From: Limnohabitans sp. Rim8
GTDB taxonomy: Bacteria > Pseudomonadota > Gammaproteobacteria > Burkholderiales > Burkholderiaceae_C
Reading direction: 5' to 3'
Assembly (NCBI GenBank): GCA_945877725.1
Contig: CAMDXR010000184.1
Location: 1 to 6,505, forward strand
DNA: 6,505 nucleotides
Position numbers and translations under genes: made by a program. Shown here piece by piece: positions 5,212-6,505 of this stretch. Under the pieces are notes generated by a model that was not told the origin of the DNA, searched no databases, and saw only the letters and a list, made by a program, of their open reading frames with translations. Every line of letters starts with the position of its first letter. Within the stretch, counting starts at the first letter, position 1.

Positions 5212-6505
5212 GCGGCAATGCCCTCCAGACGGCGCTCAATGCGGTTTTGCAGCCAACCAATCACGCGTTGGCGCAGGCCTTGTTTAAACCGGTCCCAAGC
5301 GCTGGGGTTGTTGATGATCTCGGCCCGGTAAAACGAAGGGCACAGCACCGCAGCGTGGGCCACTTCGCCACACAAGCCGCAGCCCACACAACTGTCGGCC
5401 ACAGCCGCGACCGGGTCTTGGCGCAGAGGATCGGGGTTGGTCTTGATGCTGAGCGAGGGGCAGCCTGACAAGCGAATGCACGAGTGGTCACCCGTGCAGG
5501 TGTCGGGGTCGATGCCAAAGCGCTCGCGCACCACGCGTTCGCCGCTTTGTATGCGTTGCCGAATCAGCGGCTTAACGCGGCGCTGGCGGTTGAGCATGCA
5601 TTCGCTTTGCGCCACGATGACTTTGGGGCCTTTTTTCCGGGTGGTCAGGGCCTCGCGTAAAGCCTGGCGCATTTGCTCTAGGCTGTAGGTGTTGCTCACG
5701 GTTTTGACCCACTCGACGCCCACGCCGCGCACGGCCTTTTCAATCGGGTTGTTGGTGTTGCGGATCGGGTTGATGGCCTTGGACGACAGCACATCCTGCC
5801 CGCCCGTGGCCGCTGAGTAACCGTTGTCCACCAACAGCAACAAGTTGTCCGACTGGTTGAACACCGCGTTGCCCACGCCACTGGTCAGGCCGTTGTGCCA
5901 GAAACCCCCATCGCCCATGATGGAGACGGTGCGCTTGCTGGTCTCGTTGGTGTTGAAAGCCGATGCACCCGCCCAGCCTAGGCCATAGCCCATGGTGGTG
6001 GCACCGATGTTGAAGGGCGGCAGAATCGAAAACAGATGGCAGCCGATGTCGCAGCTCACATGGTGCTGGCCCAGCTCTTTTTCGATCATCTTGATGGCCG
6101 TGAAAATCGGCCGTTCTGGGCAACCTGTGCAAAAAGAGGGTGGACGTGGATGCACTTGGGCCACCGCTTCACTGATCGCCAAGCTGTTGCCCGCTTTGGC
6201 TGCCACAACCGGAGCAGTCAACAGGTGCGGTGCATATTTCTCGACGAACGCCCGAACCCCTTTGAGCAACACACCACCTGTGTATTCGCCGCCCATGGGC
6301 AACAAGTCTTTGCCGTGGACCTGCGTGTTCAGGCCCGCCTTGTGCAGGATGCTGTGGATGTTTTGCTCGATGAAGTCGGGCTGGCCTTCTTCTACGACCA
6401 ACATGCCGCGCTTGCTTGCACAAAACCCCTTGAACTCTTCGTCTACCAACGGGTAGGTGATGTTCAGCACGTAAAGAGGCACCTGCGAGTTGCCAAAATC
6501 GTCGG
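5208..6505 (-). CDS. iorA: Indolepyruvate oxidoreductase subunit alpha, C-terminal part (5' end off window)
   Basis: This is the large subunit of a thiamine-pyrophosphate and iron-sulfur 2-oxoacid oxidoreductase. The reading frame stays open to the window edge; a GTG at 6480-6482 is an internal Val, preceded in frame by DDFGNSQ. The N-terminal pyrimidine-binding domain is therefore missing. Counting that Val as 1, landmarks are VEEGQPDFIEQ (30-40), FCTGCPERP (117-125), SCDIGCHLFSILPPF (143-157), and the TPP/Mg site GDGGFWHNG (190-198) with DNG at 219-221. A ferredoxin-like domain follows: C329, D332, C335, C341-Pro, then C365, C368, C371, C381-Pro. The second Cys of the first motif is replaced by Asp (CxxDxxC), and C371 to C381 is longer than in a plain ferredoxin. 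After the clusters comes a basic, Trp-containing, probably helical tail (395-424). The TGA stop overlaps the iorB ATG. The family call is firm. The exact aryl-2-oxo acid, and the electron acceptor in what is probably an aerobic or facultative host, are not visible. Confidence 0.92.
   Translation of the reverse strand, partial: DDFGNSQVPLYVLNITYPLVDEEFKGFCASKRGMLVVEEGQPDFIEQNIHSILHKAGLNTQVHGKDLLPMGGEYTGGVLLKGVRAFVEKYAPHLLTAPVVAAKAGNSLAISEAVAQVHPRPPSFCTGCPERPIFTAIKMIEKELGQHHVSCDIGCHLFSILPPFNIGATTMGYGLGWAGASAFNTNETSKRTVSIMGDGGFWHNGLTSGVGNAVFNQSDNLLLLVDNGYSAATGGQDVLSSKAINPIRNTNNPIEKAVRGVGVEWVKTVSNTYSLEQMRQALREALTTRKKGPKVIVAQSECMLNRQRRVKPLIRQRIQSGERVVRERFGIDPDTCTGDHSCIRLSGCPSLSIKTNPDPLRQDPVAAVADSCVGCGLCGEVAHAAVLCPSFYRAEIINNPSAWDRFKQGLRQRVIGWLQNRIERRLEGIAA
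5221..5226 (-). promoter_or_regulatory. iorB ribosome binding site inside the iorA 3' end
   Basis: On the minus strand this reads GGAGGG and ends nine bases before the iorB ATG. It lies within the last codons of iorA (Glu-Gly). It supports the start at 5211 and shows that iorB can recruit ribosomes directly as well as by coupling across the ATGA overlap. Confidence 0.65.

Noticed and set aside
5992..6456. 154-codon plus-strand ORF opposite iorA
   Set aside because: It lies antisense to the conserved TPP and cysteine motifs of IorA, with no family resemblance and no ribosome binding site.
6480..6482. GTG as the start codon of iorA, giving a 424-residue protein
   Set aside because: The frame remains open upstream to the window edge and encodes DDFGNSQ, which reads as ordinary IorA sequence. 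The protein would also lack its N-terminal domain. The GTG is an internal Val.

Overview
The window reads as chromosomal DNA of a moderately GC-rich betaproteobacterium, most likely Burkholderiales and probably a Comamonadaceae relative. This assignment rests on codon use, the style of the TRAP transporter genes and the two-subunit IorA/IorB type. It comes from pattern recognition, not a database search. Coding density is nearly complete: no stretch over 75 bp lies outside a gene. I see no tRNA, rRNA, CRISPR array, insertion sequence or phage gene.

Layout: the left end (2-706, plus strand) is the C-terminal half of an RhlE-like DEAD-box RNA helicase whose N-terminal half lies off the window. 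Everything else is on the minus strand and is read right to left: iorA (5208-6505, 5' end cut by the window edge), iorB (3637-5211), dctP (2596-3564), dctQ (2069-2599) and dctM (703-2022). iorA/iorB and dctP/dctQ are joined by ATGA stop/start overlaps. The iorB-dctP gap is 72 bp and the dctQ-dctM gap is 46 bp. I see no convincing promoter or terminator in either gap, so the five genes look like one operon. dctM and the helicase converge and their stop codons overlap by two bases.

Working model (inference): the TRAP transporter (periplasmic DctP, membrane DctQ and DctM) imports a carboxylate, plausibly an aryl-2-oxo acid such as indolepyruvate, phenylpyruvate or a precursor. IorAB, a thiamine-pyrophosphate and iron-sulfur 2-oxoacid oxidoreductase, then decarboxylates the arylpyruvate oxidatively to the aryl-acetyl-CoA, which could feed phenylacetyl-CoA-type catabolism. 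Uptake and oxidation would be produced from one transcript.

Main points for a second look: (1) the iorAB-dctPQM linkage; (2) the first iron-sulfur motif of IorA reads CxxDxxC, with Asp where a 2[4Fe-4S] ferredoxin has its second Cys; (3) a 21-codon ORF fills most of the iorB-dctP gap and ends in an ATGA overlap with dctP; (4) IorB has a long C-terminal extension behind a Ser/His/Ala/Pro-rich linker; (5) the convergent dctM/helicase ends overlap, with a 7-bp inverted repeat just beyond.
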